A stretch of DNA of 64,000 nt from NCBI RefSeq assembly GCF_001953635.1, contig NZ_MEJH01000010.1, positions 1 through 64,000 on the forward strand, in the 5' to 3' direction. The notes beneath the pieces were generated by a model. The model searched no databases. It had not been told where the DNA came from and was given only the letters and a program-made list of their open reading frames with translations. This document shows, in pieces, positions 1-9,300 of the stretch; within the stretch, counting starts at the first letter, position 1, and each line of letters starts with the position of its first letter. The position numbers and the translations under genes were made by a program. The DNA is from Alteromonas abrolhosensis. Lineage in GTDB: Bacteria > Pseudomonadota > Gammaproteobacteria > Enterobacterales > Alteromonadaceae.

Positions 1-219
1 CAGAGCCCACTCAACGCCTTAGGGAAGACCTTGGCATCCTGGCTACAACCGATAGTGGCAATGTGGCGCTTTACACGCAACAACGGCATCACCGAAGGCT
101 TCCACAACAAAATGGAAATGATATCGAGAAGAGCGTATGGTTTTAGAAACTTTGAGAATTACAGACTAAGAGTGATGACCCATTGTGGATGGGATGGTGT
201 TATCAATCGTGTAAGGTGA
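1..219 (+). CDS. C-terminal part of an ISL3-type transposase (cut by window edge)
   Basis: The frame is open from base 1 and ends at a TGA at 217-219, so only about the last 72 residues are visible. The stretch RRAYGFRNFENYRLRV, preceded by RNNGITEGFHNKM, is the characteristic C-terminal end of ISL3-family DDE transposases, which close the RNase H-like catalytic fold. The catalytic acidic residues lie mostly outside the window. The coding end is followed within 10 bases by the presumed right terminal repeat of the element. Family assignment is by motif recognition. Whether the transposase is intact cannot be judged from here. Confidence 0.8.
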   Translation, partial: QSPLNALGKTLASWLQPIVAMWRFTRNNGITEGFHNKMEMISRRAYGFRNFENYRLRVMTHCGWDGVINRVR

Positions 220-226
220 ATGCTGA

Positions 227-272
227 TCCCCCGTTTATGGGGTAGAGCCTCCCCCGTTTATGGGGTAGAGCC
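227..272. repeat. Tandem 23-bp duplication of the IS terminal repeat
   Basis: Two exact 23-bp copies lie head to tail at 227-249 and 250-272. Read from outside the element, each begins GGCTCTACCCC, resembling the GGCTCT start typical of ISL3-family terminal inverted repeats. Each copy also contains the dyad CCCCGTTTATGGGG. The position, 8 bases after the transposase stop, fits the right end of the element. A doubled end is unusual. The left end lies outside the window, so the inverted match and target duplication cannot be checked. Confidence 0.65.
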
Positions 273-301
273 CGTAAGTTATTGAATGGGGTGAAATAAG
301 T

Positions 302-378
302 TGGTCGGTGTGAGAGGATTTGAACCTCCGACCCCTGACACCCCATGACAGTGCGCTACCAGGCTGCGCTACACACCG
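302..378 (-). tRNA. tRNA-Pro (anticodon GGG)
   Basis: Read on the minus strand this is a 77-nt cloverleaf starting CGGTGTG and ending CACACCGACCA, with the CCA encoded. The D-arm contains AGCGCAGCCTGGTAGCGC and the T-arm contains GGTTCAAATCC. The anticodon loop is ATGGGGT, giving anticodon GGG after U33. The anticodon stem has a T-T mismatch (CTGTC/GTCAG), which is also present in E. coli tRNA-Pro(GGG). It decodes CCC and CCU. The IS end lies 29 bp from its 3' end. Confidence 0.96.
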
Positions 379-512
379 ACCGAAAGAGCGGATAAGTCTA
401 CTCAAATTTGTTCACATTGCAACGAGAATTAGCAATAAGCCTGTTTAAGCGCTCAATTGCTAACCATCTTCACTAATTTCTACGTCAAATCACATAGTTG
501 CCAATTAATTTG

Positions 513-1949
513 TTAGGCCAACGTAACGTAACACACACCAGTTACTACCAACGCAACGAGCACGTTTAGCACAACACCTTCTTTGGCCATGGTTTTTATG
601 TCGAACTTTTCCGTTGAGTACGCAATGGCATTGGGCGCTGTTGCCACCGGCAACATAAATGCGCAACTTGCACTAATTGCTGCGGGGATCATTAATAACT
701 TAGGGTCTACACCTACTGCCATCCCCGCCGCCGCGAGAATTGGCATCAGCAAGGTAGAGGTTGCCGTATTGGAGGTAATTTCCGTCAAGAAGGTAACGAA
801 CAGGCAAATAGCAAGCACTAACAACAGTACTGGAAGTGTAGAAAGACCCGTTAGCCATGAGCCCATCAGCACACTTAAGCCCGATGACATGAATGCCTTG
901 GCAATACAAATACCGCCAGCAAACAGTAACAACATACCCCACGGAATATCGTTAGCCGTTTTCCAATCAAGTAGTTTGTCGTTGTTTCCTTTGTCGTCTA
1001 CTTCCCCGTTGTCGTTTCCGCTATTGGTGAGGAACATGGCGGCCACACCCGCTACGGCTATCGTACTGTCACTTATTGTGCTTACGCCTATCCAGGCGGT
1101 CCAAAACGGTCTGAAAATCCAAGCTAAAGCTACGGTGCCAAATATAGCAAGAACACGCTTCTCGGCTTTTGTCCACGTACCTGGTACGGGCAAATTTATG
1201 TTGCCCACTTCCTTAATTCCCCGTGCCAACCATAAAGCCATAATCGGTACGCCTAAAATCACGATGGGTACACCAGTTTTCATCCAATCGATAAAGCTAT
1301 ATTCAATACCTAACGTTTCCTCATACACACTCATAAAGATGATATTAGGTGGTGTACCAATAGGCGTACCTACCCCGCCAAGGCTTGCCGAATAAGCAAT
1401 ACCAAGAATGAGCGCCACGCCAAACCGCGGATTGTCTACTGCATTGATAATGGCAATAGCCATAGGCAACATCATTAGAATTGTTGCTGTGTTACTGATC
1501 CACATACTCAGTACTGCGGTTGTTAACATGAAGCCCAACACTAACTTGAGCGGGCTTCCGCTACCGGTAATACGCAACATGTAAATGGCGAAACGCTTGT
1601 GTAAGTTGGCGCGCTCTAATCCTTTTGAAAGCATAAACGCAGCCATTAGTAAGATAATGACATGACTTCCAAGTGCAGAGGCGGCTTCGCTGTGTGATAA
1701 CACACCGAACAACGGGAACAGCGCGAAGGGTAAAAGTGATGTAGCCGGAATAGGGAGCGCTTCAGTTACCCAGAGCACAGCTACAAATAGCGTAATTGCG
1801 GCGGTAAAAATGATCTCGCTGGGCTGGTTAACAGCCCATAACCCAACGCCACTTAACACAGAGGCGATAAACGCAAACAGAATAATACTGTTCTTGCGGG
1901 TTGGCTTTCGTAGTTGAATTTCCGACGAAGGTGGAGGGTTGGTGTGCAT
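513..1949 (-). CDS. SLC13/DASS-family sodium-coupled anion transporter
   Basis: This 478-aa polytopic inner-membrane protein belongs to the divalent anion:Na+ symporter family, which takes up dicarboxylates, citrate or sulfate. The two diagnostic SNT motifs are present (ISNTATILM near residue 152 and TSNTATSTL near 393), as are the paired GTPIGTPPN (about 194-202) and PVATAPNAI (about 434-442) segments that build the substrate and sodium sites. A short charged N-terminus precedes the first membrane helix at about 21-40. A hydrophilic loop rich in N, D and G lies at about 309-328. The gene stands alone between tRNA-Pro and dcd. Substrate cannot be read from sequence; C4-dicarboxylate is the commonest in this subgroup. 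Confidence 0.88.
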   Translation of the reverse strand: MHTNPPPSSEIQLRKPTRKNSIILFAFIASVLSGVGLWAVNQPSEIIFTAAITLFVAVLWVTEALPIPATSLLPFALFPLFGVLSHSEAASALGSHVIILLMAAFMLSKGLERANLHKRFAIYMLRITGSGSPLKLVLGFMLTTAVLSMWISNTATILMMLPMAIAIINAVDNPRFGVALILGIAYSASLGGVGTPIGTPPNIIFMSVYEETLGIEYSFIDWMKTGVPIVILGVPIMALWLARGIKEVGNINLPVPGTWTKAEKRVLAIFGTVALAWIFRPFWTAWIGVSTISDSTIAVAGVAAMFLTNSGNDNGEVDDKGNNDKLLDWKTANDIPWGMLLLFAGGICIAKAFMSSGLSVLMGSWLTGLSTLPVLLLVLAICLFVTFLTEITSNTATSTLLMPILAAAGMAVGVDPKLLMIPAAISASCAFMLPVATAPNAIAYSTEKFDIKTMAKEGVVLNVLVALVVTGVCYVTLA

Positions 1950-2057
1950 TGCGCTTCCCTTTACTAATAGCTTTATTATAAGTGTTGGGGCCCTTAGCCC
2001 TTATTAGTGCCTTATTATTTTCTATCAGTAATCAGCGGGAAACGCACTAGGCTTTTA

Positions 2058-2087
2058 CTAAAAAATCTAGTTTTTCTAGCCGATTTT
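2058..2087 (-). terminator. Probable terminator after dcd
   Basis: On the minus strand, A-runs and T-runs flank paired CTAG segments (AAAAAATC...CTAG, loop AAAAA, CTAGATTTTTT), ending in a T-run just downstream of the dcd stop. The stem is AT-rich, so strength is uncertain. Confidence 0.45.
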
Positions 2088-2088
2088 T

Positions 2089-2682
2089 TTACTTGCTCTC
2101 ATCATCTGACGAGATTCGGCTAGCTACTGCACCCGCTTGGCCTTTGTATTTTGCGTCCACTCTTGCGTTGTACGGCTTTTCAGCTGGCGCTGACAACACT
2201 TCAAAGCTAAGTGCCCCTATTTTCATTTTAGGGCGAAGCGCCAACGGTAACTTACCGCTGTTGTAAAACTCAAGAACGATGTTTCCCGACCAACCTGGAT
2301 CGATTCGATGGGCGGTTACGTGCACCATTAGGCCCAAACGTGCAAGTGAAGAACGCCCGTCTAACCAACCGACAATGTTGTCTGGCAAGGTTACTGACTC
2401 GTAGGTTATTGCTAGTGCTAATTCGCCTGGGTGTAGAAAGAAAGCTTTACCCTCTTCTAATTCGATTTCATCGCTCATTACGTGGTCAAGCGCTTCTTGT
2501 ACCTGAGCTTTTGGACCACTTAAATCGATAAAGGGCGCCTGATGATCTTCAAAGACGCGAAATTTATTGCCTAGGCGGATATCTACCGTTACACCACTTA
2601 TTTGATCGTAACTAGGCGTAGGGTCAATTTTGATTTTTCCATCTTGCAGATGTTCGTAGATATCGCGGTCGCACAAGCGCAT
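2089..2682 (-). CDS. dcd: dCTP deaminase
   Basis: Dcd deaminates dCTP to dUTP, feeding dTTP synthesis in the cytoplasm; the family acts as a homotrimer. The 197-aa length is close to the 193 aa of E. coli Dcd. The signature [13 protein letters not shown] lies at residues 109-121, and the catalytic glutamate falls at E138 within NIVLEFYN, the same number as in E. coli. A good ribosome binding site (GAGGA, 7 nt before ATG) supports the start. It lies downstream of mrp on the same strand with a 209-bp gap, matching the loose mrp-dcd neighbourhood of enterobacteria. Confidence 0.97.
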   Translation of the reverse strand: MRLCDRDIYEHLQDGKIKIDPTPSYDQISGVTVDIRLGNKFRVFEDHQAPFIDLSGPKAQVQEALDHVMSDEIELEEGKAFFLHPGELALAITYESVTLPDNIVGWLDGRSSLARLGLMVHVTAHRIDPGWSGNIVLEFYNSGKLPLALRPKMKIGALSFEVLSAPAEKPYNARVDAKYKGQAGAVASRISSDDESK

Positions 2683-2891
2683 GGTGTATTCCTCATTTCG
2701 TTAGGCCGCTATTATGCGTATGTCACCGCACGCATTCAACTGCTCAAAGGCTTGTTTTATCTGCTTTTACGCAATTTTTATACTGTTTTACCAAATTTCA
2801 AATTCAAACAACCAAACCGAACTATGATTTACCTTAACTGAGCCTCTCTCGAATTACTTATCAATTGGCTTTCTAAGCAGCTCTTTGCTAG

Positions 2892-3998
2892 CTATTCTTT
2901 GCCAACAACGCCAATCGGGTCGCCTTTAATGTGCTTGGCTGCTCCTTTACGTGGGGCGACGGTAAGGGCTAACTGCATAGACAATGCACGCGCTGCCTCG
3001 CGATAACTTTCACTCAATGCACTTTCAGGCGAGGTAATTAACAATGGCGTACCGGCATCGCCATGCTCGCGAATATGGATATCAAGTGGCAGCTGACCTA
3101 AAAGCGGCAAACCGTGACGTTCGGCCAGCGCCTCGCCCCCGTCTTTTGAAAACACATAATCTTTGGTACCACAGGCTCTGCACTGGTAATAACTCATGTT
3201 TTCAATAAGCCCTAATACAGGTACATTAACTTTTTCAAACATGCTTATGCCTTTTTGGGCGTCGGCTAGCGCTAAGTCTTGCGGCGTTGTAACTACCACA
3301 GCAGCAGTAAGTGGAACTTGTTGCGCCATTGTCAGTTGGATATCGCCTGTTCCTGGTGGCATGTCTACAATCAAGTAGTCCAGCACAGGCCATAGGGTTT
3401 CATCTAATAATTGCTTTAACGCTCTGCTTGCCATGGGTCCGCGCCATACGGCCGCGTCTTCTTGGGGCACTAAGTAACCAATGGAGTTCGCCACCAGCCC
3501 ATGTGACATAAGCGGCTGCATGTGCTTATTATCTTCACTTTCAGGGTGAGCATCGGGGTTGCCCAACATAATGGGAATTGATGGCCCATAAATATCGGCA
3601 TCTAAAATTCCTACTTTCGCGCCTTCCTGCATAAGTGCAAACGCCAAATTAATGCTGGTTGTCGATTTTCCTACGCCGCCCTTGCCAGAAGCCACCGCTA
3701 TGATGTTTTTAATGTTTGTGACCGGAGCTACTTCTGTTTCTCCACTTGCTACACTTTGTTTAAACGTAAGCTGGTCATCGCCAAGCTTCCCTTTTAGCTG
3801 TTTAAGCACTTCTTGTTTTAGCGTGTCTAACTGGGTAGCAATACAAAATGGCAAGGTAACTGTCACGCCTTCATTTTCGTTCTCTGGCTGACTAAAAGCA
3901 CACCATGGCAAGGTAACTTCAACATCTAATGAAAAATACTTGGCCAAAATTACAGCAACTTTTTGAGTTGCCGGCTCTGCTTTGCGAGAAAAGAACAT
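2892..3998 (-). CDS. mrp: Iron-sulfur cluster carrier ATPase Mrp/ApbC
   Basis: This P-loop ATPase carries or assembles Fe-S clusters for apo-proteins. The deviant Walker A GKGGVGKST is at about residues 105-113 of the 368-aa form, followed by DADIYGPS and DMPPGTGD. The cluster-binding CxxC pair is CRAC at about 273-276. An N-terminal DUF59-like region of about 95 residues precedes the ATPase domain. I place the start at the ATG at 3998, preceded by TAAGG, rather than 30 codons upstream, because the upstream extension is not Mrp-like and would nearly reach metG. It is divergent from metG, the same pairing as in E. coli. Confidence 0.95.
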   Translation of the reverse strand: MFFSRKAEPATQKVAVILAKYFSLDVEVTLPWCAFSQPENENEGVTVTLPFCIATQLDTLKQEVLKQLKGKLGDDQLTFKQSVASGETEVAPVTNIKNIIAVASGKGGVGKSTTSINLAFALMQEGAKVGILDADIYGPSIPIMLGNPDAHPESEDNKHMQPLMSHGLVANSIGYLVPQEDAAVWRGPMASRALKQLLDETLWPVLDYLIVDMPPGTGDIQLTMAQQVPLTAAVVVTTPQDLALADAQKGISMFEKVNVPVLGLIENMSYYQCRACGTKDYVFSKDGGEALAERHGLPLLGQLPLDIHIREHGDAGTPLLITSPESALSESYREAARALSMQLALTVAPRKGAAKHIKGDPIGVVGKE

Positions 3999-4106
3999 AA
4001 AATGCCTTACTAGTAGTAGAATTGTGTGAATTACGTAATGCAAAAAACGCGGTTTTCCGCTAGTATTTGCAGCCATTTTGAAACGCAAAGAATCAATAAC
4101 GTCATT

Positions 4107-6134
4107 ATGTCAGAAAAACGCCGAATTCTGGTAACCAGTGCGTTGCCATACGCAAATGGCTCTATTCACTTAGGTCATTTGCTAGAACACATTCAAACCG
4201 ACATCTGGACTCGTTTTCAGCGCCTTCGCGGAAACGAATGTTACAGTGTTTGCGCCGATGATGCACACGGTACGCCGGTTATGCTTAAAGCCCAAGAGCT
4301 TGGCATTACACCAGAAGAAATGGTGGCAAGAACGCGTGCTGAACATCACCAAGACCTTGTTGATTTTCACGTAGATTACGACAACTACTATGTAACCCAT
4401 TCGCCAGAAAACAAGGCACTGTGTGAAGAAATTTACACCCGTTTGGATAATGCGGGTTACATCAGCAAGCGCACCATTAACCAACTGTTCGACCCTGAAA
4501 AAGAAATGTTTTTGCCGGATCGTTTCGTTAAGGGTACCTGCCCAAGCTGTGGCGCAGAAGATCAAAACGGCGACAGCTGCGACGTGTGTGGTGCAACCTA
4601 CAGCCCGACTGAAGTGAAAAACCCGCGCAGCGTTGTATCAGGTGCTACACCAGTACTACGTGAGTCTGAGCACTTTTTCTTTGACCTGCCAAAATTTGAA
4701 GGCATGTTGAAAGAGTGGATCCGCTCAGGTGCCCTTCAAGAAGAAATGGCTAACAAGCTACAAGAGTGGTTCACTGAAGGCCTTCAGCAGTGGGACATTA
4801 GCCGTGATGCGCCGTATTTCGGGTTTGAAATTCCAGGTGCGCCGAACAAGTTTTTCTACGTGTGGGTAGATGCGCCTGTTGGCTACATGGCTAGTTTCAA
4901 AAACTTCTGCGACCAAAACAATCTAGAGTTTGATGACTTCTGGAAAGCAGACTCAGACGCTGAGCTTTATCACTTTATTGGTAAAGATATAACCTACTTC
5001 CACTGCCTGTTCTGGCCTGCCATGCTAGAAGGCGCGGGATACCGTAAGCCCACTGGTGTAAACATTCACGGTTTCGTCACCGTAAACGGTGCGAAAATGT
5101 CAAAGTCGCGCGGCACCTTTATAAAAGGCCGTACTTACCTTGACCACCTGAACCCAGAATATCTTCGTTACTACTTTGCGTCTAAGTTAGGCGACGGTGT
5201 TACCGACATCGACCTTAACTTTACTGACTTCGCACAAAAAGTGAATTCTGACTTGGTAGGTAAAGTAGTTAACATTGCAAGCCGCTGTGCAAGCTTTATC
5301 ACCAAGCGTTTCGACGGCAAATTGTCTGACAATGTGATTGAGCCAGAGCTTATTGCAGAGTTCCAAAACGCGTCAGAGAGCATTGCTGCACTTTTCGAGA
5401 AGCGTAAATACCACCAAGCCGTGCGCGAAATCATGGCCCTTGCTGACAAAGCAAACCAGTTCATTGATAACAACGCACCTTGGGTAACCATTAAAGACGA
5501 GACTAAGCAGCAGTTCACACACGATGTGTGCTCGCTAGGTATCAACATGTTCCGTCTGTTGGTGATTTACTTAAAGCCTGTACTGCCAGTACTTGCAGAA
5601 AAAGCAGAAGAATTCCTAAACGACAAGTTCGACTGGAATTCACTGCAAACCCTATTGAAAGGCCACGCCATCAACAAATTTAAGCCGATGATGCAGCGTG
5701 TAGAAATGGAGAAAATCGACGCCATGGTTGAAGATTCAAAAGAAAGCCTAGCGCCAGCAGCACCGGCAATCGACCCAGACAGCCCGCTTGCTAAAGACCC
5801 TATTAGCGATACTATCTCGTTTGATGAGTTCGCCAAAGTAGATTTACGTATTGCGCGTATCGCTAAAGCTGAACACGTGGAAAAAGCCGATAAGCTTCTG
5901 CGCTTGGAGCTAGATTTAGGCGGCGAAACCAAGCAAGTTTTTGCAGGTATTAAGTCGGCTTACTCGCCTGAAGCCCTAATTGGTAAGCACACAGTAATGG
6001 TGGCGAACCTCGCTCCTCGTAAAATGCGTTTTGGCATGAGTGAAGGCATGGTATTAGCCGCGGGCCCTGGTGGCGACGAGCTATACATTCTTGAGCCGCA
6101 CGAAGGTGCAAAGCCGGGTATGCGTGTTAAGTAA
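4107..6134 (+). CDS. metG: Methionyl-tRNA synthetase
   Basis: MetG charges tRNA-Met and initiator tRNA. The 675-aa length compares with 677 in E. coli. Class I signatures are HLGH at residues 21-24 and KMSKS at 330-334. A zinc knuckle is formed by Cys145, Cys148, Cys158 and Cys161. The C-terminal 100 residues, from about 575, form the EMAP-II-like OB-fold tRNA-binding and dimerisation domain. The start at 4107 (MSEKRRIL) is chosen because the family begins here; the 27 upstream in-frame codons are not conserved-looking. A strong terminator follows. Confidence 0.97.
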   Translation: MSEKRRILVTSALPYANGSIHLGHLLEHIQTDIWTRFQRLRGNECYSVCADDAHGTPVMLKAQELGITPEEMVARTRAEHHQDLVDFHVDYDNYYVTHSPENKALCEEIYTRLDNAGYISKRTINQLFDPEKEMFLPDRFVKGTCPSCGAEDQNGDSCDVCGATYSPTEVKNPRSVVSGATPVLRESEHFFFDLPKFEGMLKEWIRSGALQEEMANKLQEWFTEGLQQWDISRDAPYFGFEIPGAPNKFFYVWVDAPVGYMASFKNFCDQNNLEFDDFWKADSDAELYHFIGKDITYFHCLFWPAMLEGAGYRKPTGVNIHGFVTVNGAKMSKSRGTFIKGRTYLDHLNPEYLRYYFASKLGDGVTDIDLNFTDFAQKVNSDLVGKVVNIASRCASFITKRFDGKLSDNVIEPELIAEFQNASESIAALFEKRKYHQAVREIMALADKANQFIDNNAPWVTIKDETKQQFTHDVCSLGINMFRLLVIYLKPVLPVLAEKAEEFLNDKFDWNSLQTLLKGHAINKFKPMMQRVEMEKIDAMVEDSKESLAPAAPAIDPDSPLAKDPISDTISFDEFAKVDLRIARIAKAEHVEKADKLLRLELDLGGETKQVFAGIKSAYSPEALIGKHTVMVANLAPRKMRFGMSEGMVLAAGPGGDELYILEPHEGAKPGMRVK

Positions 6135-6160
6135 GCTGTAAAGCGCCCCCTTAAAAGTAA

Positions 6161-6204
6161 GGTGACATTCAGCGCTATAACGCGACGGGATGTCACCTTT
6201 TTTA
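6161..6204 (+). terminator. Rho-independent terminator after metG
   Basis: GGTGACAT (6161-6168) pairs with ATGTCACC (6190-6197) and is followed by a run of T. It lies 27 bases after the metG stop. Confidence 0.85.
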
Positions 6205-6472
6205 TTGGGCGGTCGAAGCGGCGCTTAGATTTATAAAGTAAAATATCACATAGCCAGAATCACGGTGCAGGCACATAACCTGGTATGCTAATAAACCTTC
6301 CCACACTCCACTCACTCTTTACTTACACACTCTTTAACCTTATTTGCCTAAGGCAAAACGGCTAATAACTTCTAGTCAAAAAAGCTGCTCATTCAAATTC
6401 GGGTTGATTCACGGCGATCTATCCTTCTTTTCTTAACGTAATCAACGTGGTTAATTAATGAAAGAGGTATTT
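6205..6472. other. Intergenic region between metG terminator and mscS
   Basis: This AT-rich spacer of about 270 bp presumably holds the promoter of the channel gene. I see no ORF with a ribosome binding site, no RNA gene and no clear operator. Confidence 0.5.
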
Positions 6473-7312
6473 ATGGAAGATTTCTTCGGGACTAATATCG
6501 ATTTATCGGAATTAACCGAAAAGGCCATAGCACTGGTGATGACTTACACACCCAAACTGTTATTGGCCATTGTTACTTTAGTAGTAGGCCTCTGGTTAGT
6601 GAATCGTTTTGTGCGTTTACTAGACCACCGGCTAGGTAAAAAGGACCCCACGTTAAATAAGTTCCTATGCGGACTAATTAGCGCTGTTTTGAAGGTGATG
6701 TTGCTGATTTCTGTCGCCTCTATGATAGGCATTGAAACCACCTCATTTATTGCCGTAGTCGGTGCAGCTGGTTTGGCTATAGGTCTTGCATTACAAGGCA
6801 GCCTAGCTAATTTTGCTGGCGGTGTGCTAATCCTGATTTTCAAACCATTCAAAGTGGGGGACACCATAGAAGCAGAAGGTCACCTGGGTTCGGTGGCAGA
6901 GATTCAAATTCTTTATACAGTACTTAACACCTTTGACAACAAACGCATTGTTATCCCCAACGGTAGCTTGTCTAATGCCACATTAATTAACGTTAGCGTA
7001 TACGATAAACGCCGTTGCGATATGACATTTGGCATAGGTTACGATGACGATATCGACAAAGCAAAGAAGGTGTTGCAGCGTCTGTTTGAAGAAGATGAAC
7101 GTTCCCTGACCGAGCCAGCTCCTAGAATCTGTGTTGGTGGTTTAGGTGATAATTCGGTCGACCTGATGTTTAGACCGTGGGTTGCCACAGATGATTTATG
7201 GCCCTACTACTGGGATATGCAGGAAAAAGTTAAAAAAGCCTTCGATGAAGAAGGAATTAGTATCCCTTACCCACAGCGAGACGTGCACCTCTATAAAACG
7301 AGTGACGATTAG
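6473..7312 (+). CDS. MscS-family small-conductance mechanosensitive channel
   Basis: Members of this family form heptameric inner-membrane channels that release solutes on hypo-osmotic shock. The protein is 279 aa, close to E. coli MscS (286). Three N-terminal membrane helices end in the Gly/Ala-rich pore helix GAAGLAIGLALQGSLANFAG, followed by the beta-domain segment with VIPNG. The ATG at 6473 is preferred over the one 15 bp upstream because AGAGG sits 6-7 nt before it. The gene is monocistronic and followed by a stem-loop. Confidence 0.92.
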   Translation: MEDFFGTNIDLSELTEKAIALVMTYTPKLLLAIVTLVVGLWLVNRFVRLLDHRLGKKDPTLNKFLCGLISAVLKVMLLISVASMIGIETTSFIAVVGAAGLAIGLALQGSLANFAGGVLILIFKPFKVGDTIEAEGHLGSVAEIQILYTVLNTFDNKRIVIPNGSLSNATLINVSVYDKRRCDMTFGIGYDDDIDKAKKVLQRLFEEDERSLTEPAPRICVGGLGDNSVDLMFRPWVATDDLWPYYWDMQEKVKKAFDEEGISIPYPQRDVHLYKTSDD

Positions 7313-7321
7313 TCTTTCATT

Positions 7322-7350
7322 TTGGAGATAGCATTCTAAGCTATCTCCAA
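7322..7350 (+). terminator. Stem-loop after mscS
   Basis: TTGGAGATAG (7322-7331) is a perfect 10-bp inverted match to CTATCTCCAA (7341-7350), starting 10 bases after the stop. The trailing bases (TTCCCCTT) are only weakly T-rich, so termination strength is uncertain. Confidence 0.6.
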
Positions 7351-7499
7351 TTCCCCTTCCAGATTTGATTAAAAACGCGACAGCCTTGCGTTCTGGTTAC
7401 AGTACCTTAATGAATTTTGAAGATGGTTAGTGTTTGTCGCTGCTTGCTAATTAAGAGCGTGGCGTGCTCCGCGTACAAGTACAATATACATTAATGGTG

Positions 7500-8360
7500 C
7501 TAACGAAGCGTGCGATTCACCGTAGAGGTTCTGACACTGGCGCCCACCGCTGAAAAACGCGGCTTCAAATTGCGTTTGGGTTTTATGGCCGTCATGGGTA
7601 TAACCCGCTTTTTAGCGAGTATTACGTATACCGCGCTGCACCAGGGCAAATAAGATGCTAAATAGTCTTGAAGCTTAGCCGCCCCTTTCCACTTTTGTTG
7701 AAAAAAGAGCGTTGAAAACAACACTTGGCGTTGCTCAACAATTTCAAACCCCAGCAGTTGAAGCCAATCTTTAATGCGATAAGACGTAAAAAAGCGGGCA
7801 TCGTGTAGAATATTTCCGCGTTTAACAGGTAGAAATTTGGCAATACCGGCGAGGCTTAAAGGGTTAAAGCCACTTATGATCACATAACCGTTTTGTGTAA
7901 TAACCCGATCTACTTCCCTTAATATTTCATGGGGGTCCTGCGCGAAATCTAGCTCATTTGCCAATAGGAAGCCATCGATACTGTTTTCGGCGAAAGGTAA
8001 GCAGTGCGACTGCCCTACTACCATGTTTTCCTTGCCTGCTTTCAGTTCATTTTTGTCACCGTTTAGGGGCTTACCAGATGCTACATCATGATTAGCAAAG
8101 TCTTCTTTCGAGCCGTTGCCACACGATGGGTCGCCCAATCGGCCATTATCTGGAACATAATTGATATGGTGCCGAATTGGGCTGCTATCGAGATTTATCT
8201 CGGCACTTAGCGAACCTAATTTGGCAAAGTGATACCCGAAAATGCGCTCAGCATAATCGTTACACACAGCATTCACAGCATGTCGAATATGCTCTCCGGC
8301 GGGAAAATCATCCCAGTTTGTAGGATAGCGAGGCGGTTTGGCTTTAAACGCCGATCTCAT
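7500..8360 (-). CDS. YafS-like SAM-dependent methyltransferase
   Basis: This predicted cytosolic class I methyltransferase belongs to the group containing E. coli YafS; its substrate is unknown. The C-terminal half carries the recognisable core: LPFAENSIDGFLLANELDF, DPHEILREVDRVI and ISGFNPLSLAGI. An insertion-like polar stretch (NGSKEDFANHD...) lies where the glycine-rich SAM motif I would be expected, and no clean GxGxG is visible. The start is uncertain: ATG at 8360 or GTG two codons upstream at 8366. It is divergent from gloB, as in E. coli, but rnhA and dnaQ, its usual neighbours, are not here. Confidence 0.75.
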   Translation of the reverse strand: MRSAFKAKPPRYPTNWDDFPAGEHIRHAVNAVCNDYAERIFGYHFAKLGSLSAEINLDSSPIRHHINYVPDNGRLGDPSCGNGSKEDFANHDVASGKPLNGDKNELKAGKENMVVGQSHCLPFAENSIDGFLLANELDFAQDPHEILREVDRVITQNGYVIISGFNPLSLAGIAKFLPVKRGNILHDARFFTSYRIKDWLQLLGFEIVEQRQVLFSTLFFQQKWKGAAKLQDYLASYLPWCSAVYVILAKKRVIPMTAIKPKRNLKPRFSAVGASVRTSTVNRTLR

Positions 8361-8444
8361 TAACACTGCGCGCTCTTAGGTTGCTCTGCTCTTCACAAGC
8401 CCCTATAGTAACGCATAATTCTACCTACACAAGCAGGTACTCTA

Positions 8445-9236
8445 ATGACGGCAGAAACACTTCCTTCAGGCGTAGCCATTCATCCTATTCCCGCTTTTAC
8501 CGACAACTACATCTGGTGCATTTATAACGAGAGTAGCGCTATTGTTGTCGACCCAGGTGATGCTGAACCCGTGTTGGCGTTTCTTAAAGCTAAAGACTTA
8601 ACGCTTAGCGCTGTGCTTATTACTCATCATCACAGAGATCACACTGGTGGCATTGCTAAATTAGTATCCGCAGTACCAGACTTACCGGTTATTGGCCCAA
8701 GAGGAAACCATATAAGGGGCATCACCAAATCGGTAGCACAAGGCGATACAGTATCGCTGCCTGTTTTTAAAATGGCGCTACAGGTTATGGAAGTACCGGG
8801 TCATACCCTTGATCACATAGCGTTTTTTGGGCATGGCGCGTTATTTTGCGGCGATACGTTATTTTCTGCTGGTTGTGGGAGATTGTTCGAAGGTTCGCCA
8901 GAGCAAATGCATCACTCACTGAATAAACTAAAACGCCTGCCCGACACCACCAAGGTGTATTGCACACACGAGTACACAAAAGCAAATGTTGAATTTGCTT
9001 TAGCTGTAGAGCCAAATAATGACACGCTTTGCAGCTATGCTAAATGGGTTGAAGAGAAGCGCGCTCAAAATCAACCTACGCTACCTAGCACTCTTAAAGA
9101 GCAAAAAAATATAAACCCATTTTTACGTGCTCATGAACTTTCTGTGAAAACTGCTGCCGAAGCCTATTGCGAAAATAACCTGGCTGACGATGTAGCTGTA
9201 TTTGCTGCAGTTCGCCGCTGGAAAGATGAGTTTTGA
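8445..9236 (+). CDS. gloB: Hydroxyacylglutathione hydrolase (glyoxalase II)
   Basis: GloB hydrolyses S-D-lactoylglutathione to lactate and glutathione, the second step of methylglyoxal detoxification. This 263-aa metallo-beta-lactamase-fold protein has the binuclear metal motif THHHRDHTGG at residues 60-69, a further metal histidine in VPGHTLDH at about 117-124, and GDTLFSAGCGRLFEG at about 135. Length and layout match the family (E. coli 251). The mltD gene follows 64 bp downstream and the YafS-like gene is divergent, a conserved arrangement. Confidence 0.96.
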   Translation: MTAETLPSGVAIHPIPAFTDNYIWCIYNESSAIVVDPGDAEPVLAFLKAKDLTLSAVLITHHHRDHTGGIAKLVSAVPDLPVIGPRGNHIRGITKSVAQGDTVSLPVFKMALQVMEVPGHTLDHIAFFGHGALFCGDTLFSAGCGRLFEGSPEQMHHSLNKLKRLPDTTKVYCTHEYTKANVEFALAVEPNNDTLCSYAKWVEEKRAQNQPTLPSTLKEQKNINPFLRAHELSVKTAAEAYCENNLADDVAVFAAVRRWKDEF

Positions 9237-9300
9237 TGCAAAAGTAAGCCGATTATCGTAATATGGTCGGTTTGCAGTGCTCCAAGAGGTTTCTTCATAT

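Noticed and set aside
583-1395. 270-codon plus-strand ORF
   Set aside because: It is fully antisense to the DASS transporter gene, which has clear SNT motifs. Its product has no recognisable fold.
3999-4106. Riboswitch or T-box before metG
   Set aside because: Only about 110 bp separate mrp and metG, with no recognisable aptamer or anticodon-like leader.
5171-5932. Minus-strand ORFs of 121-125 codons within metG
   Set aside because: Antisense shadows of a well-conserved synthetase gene.
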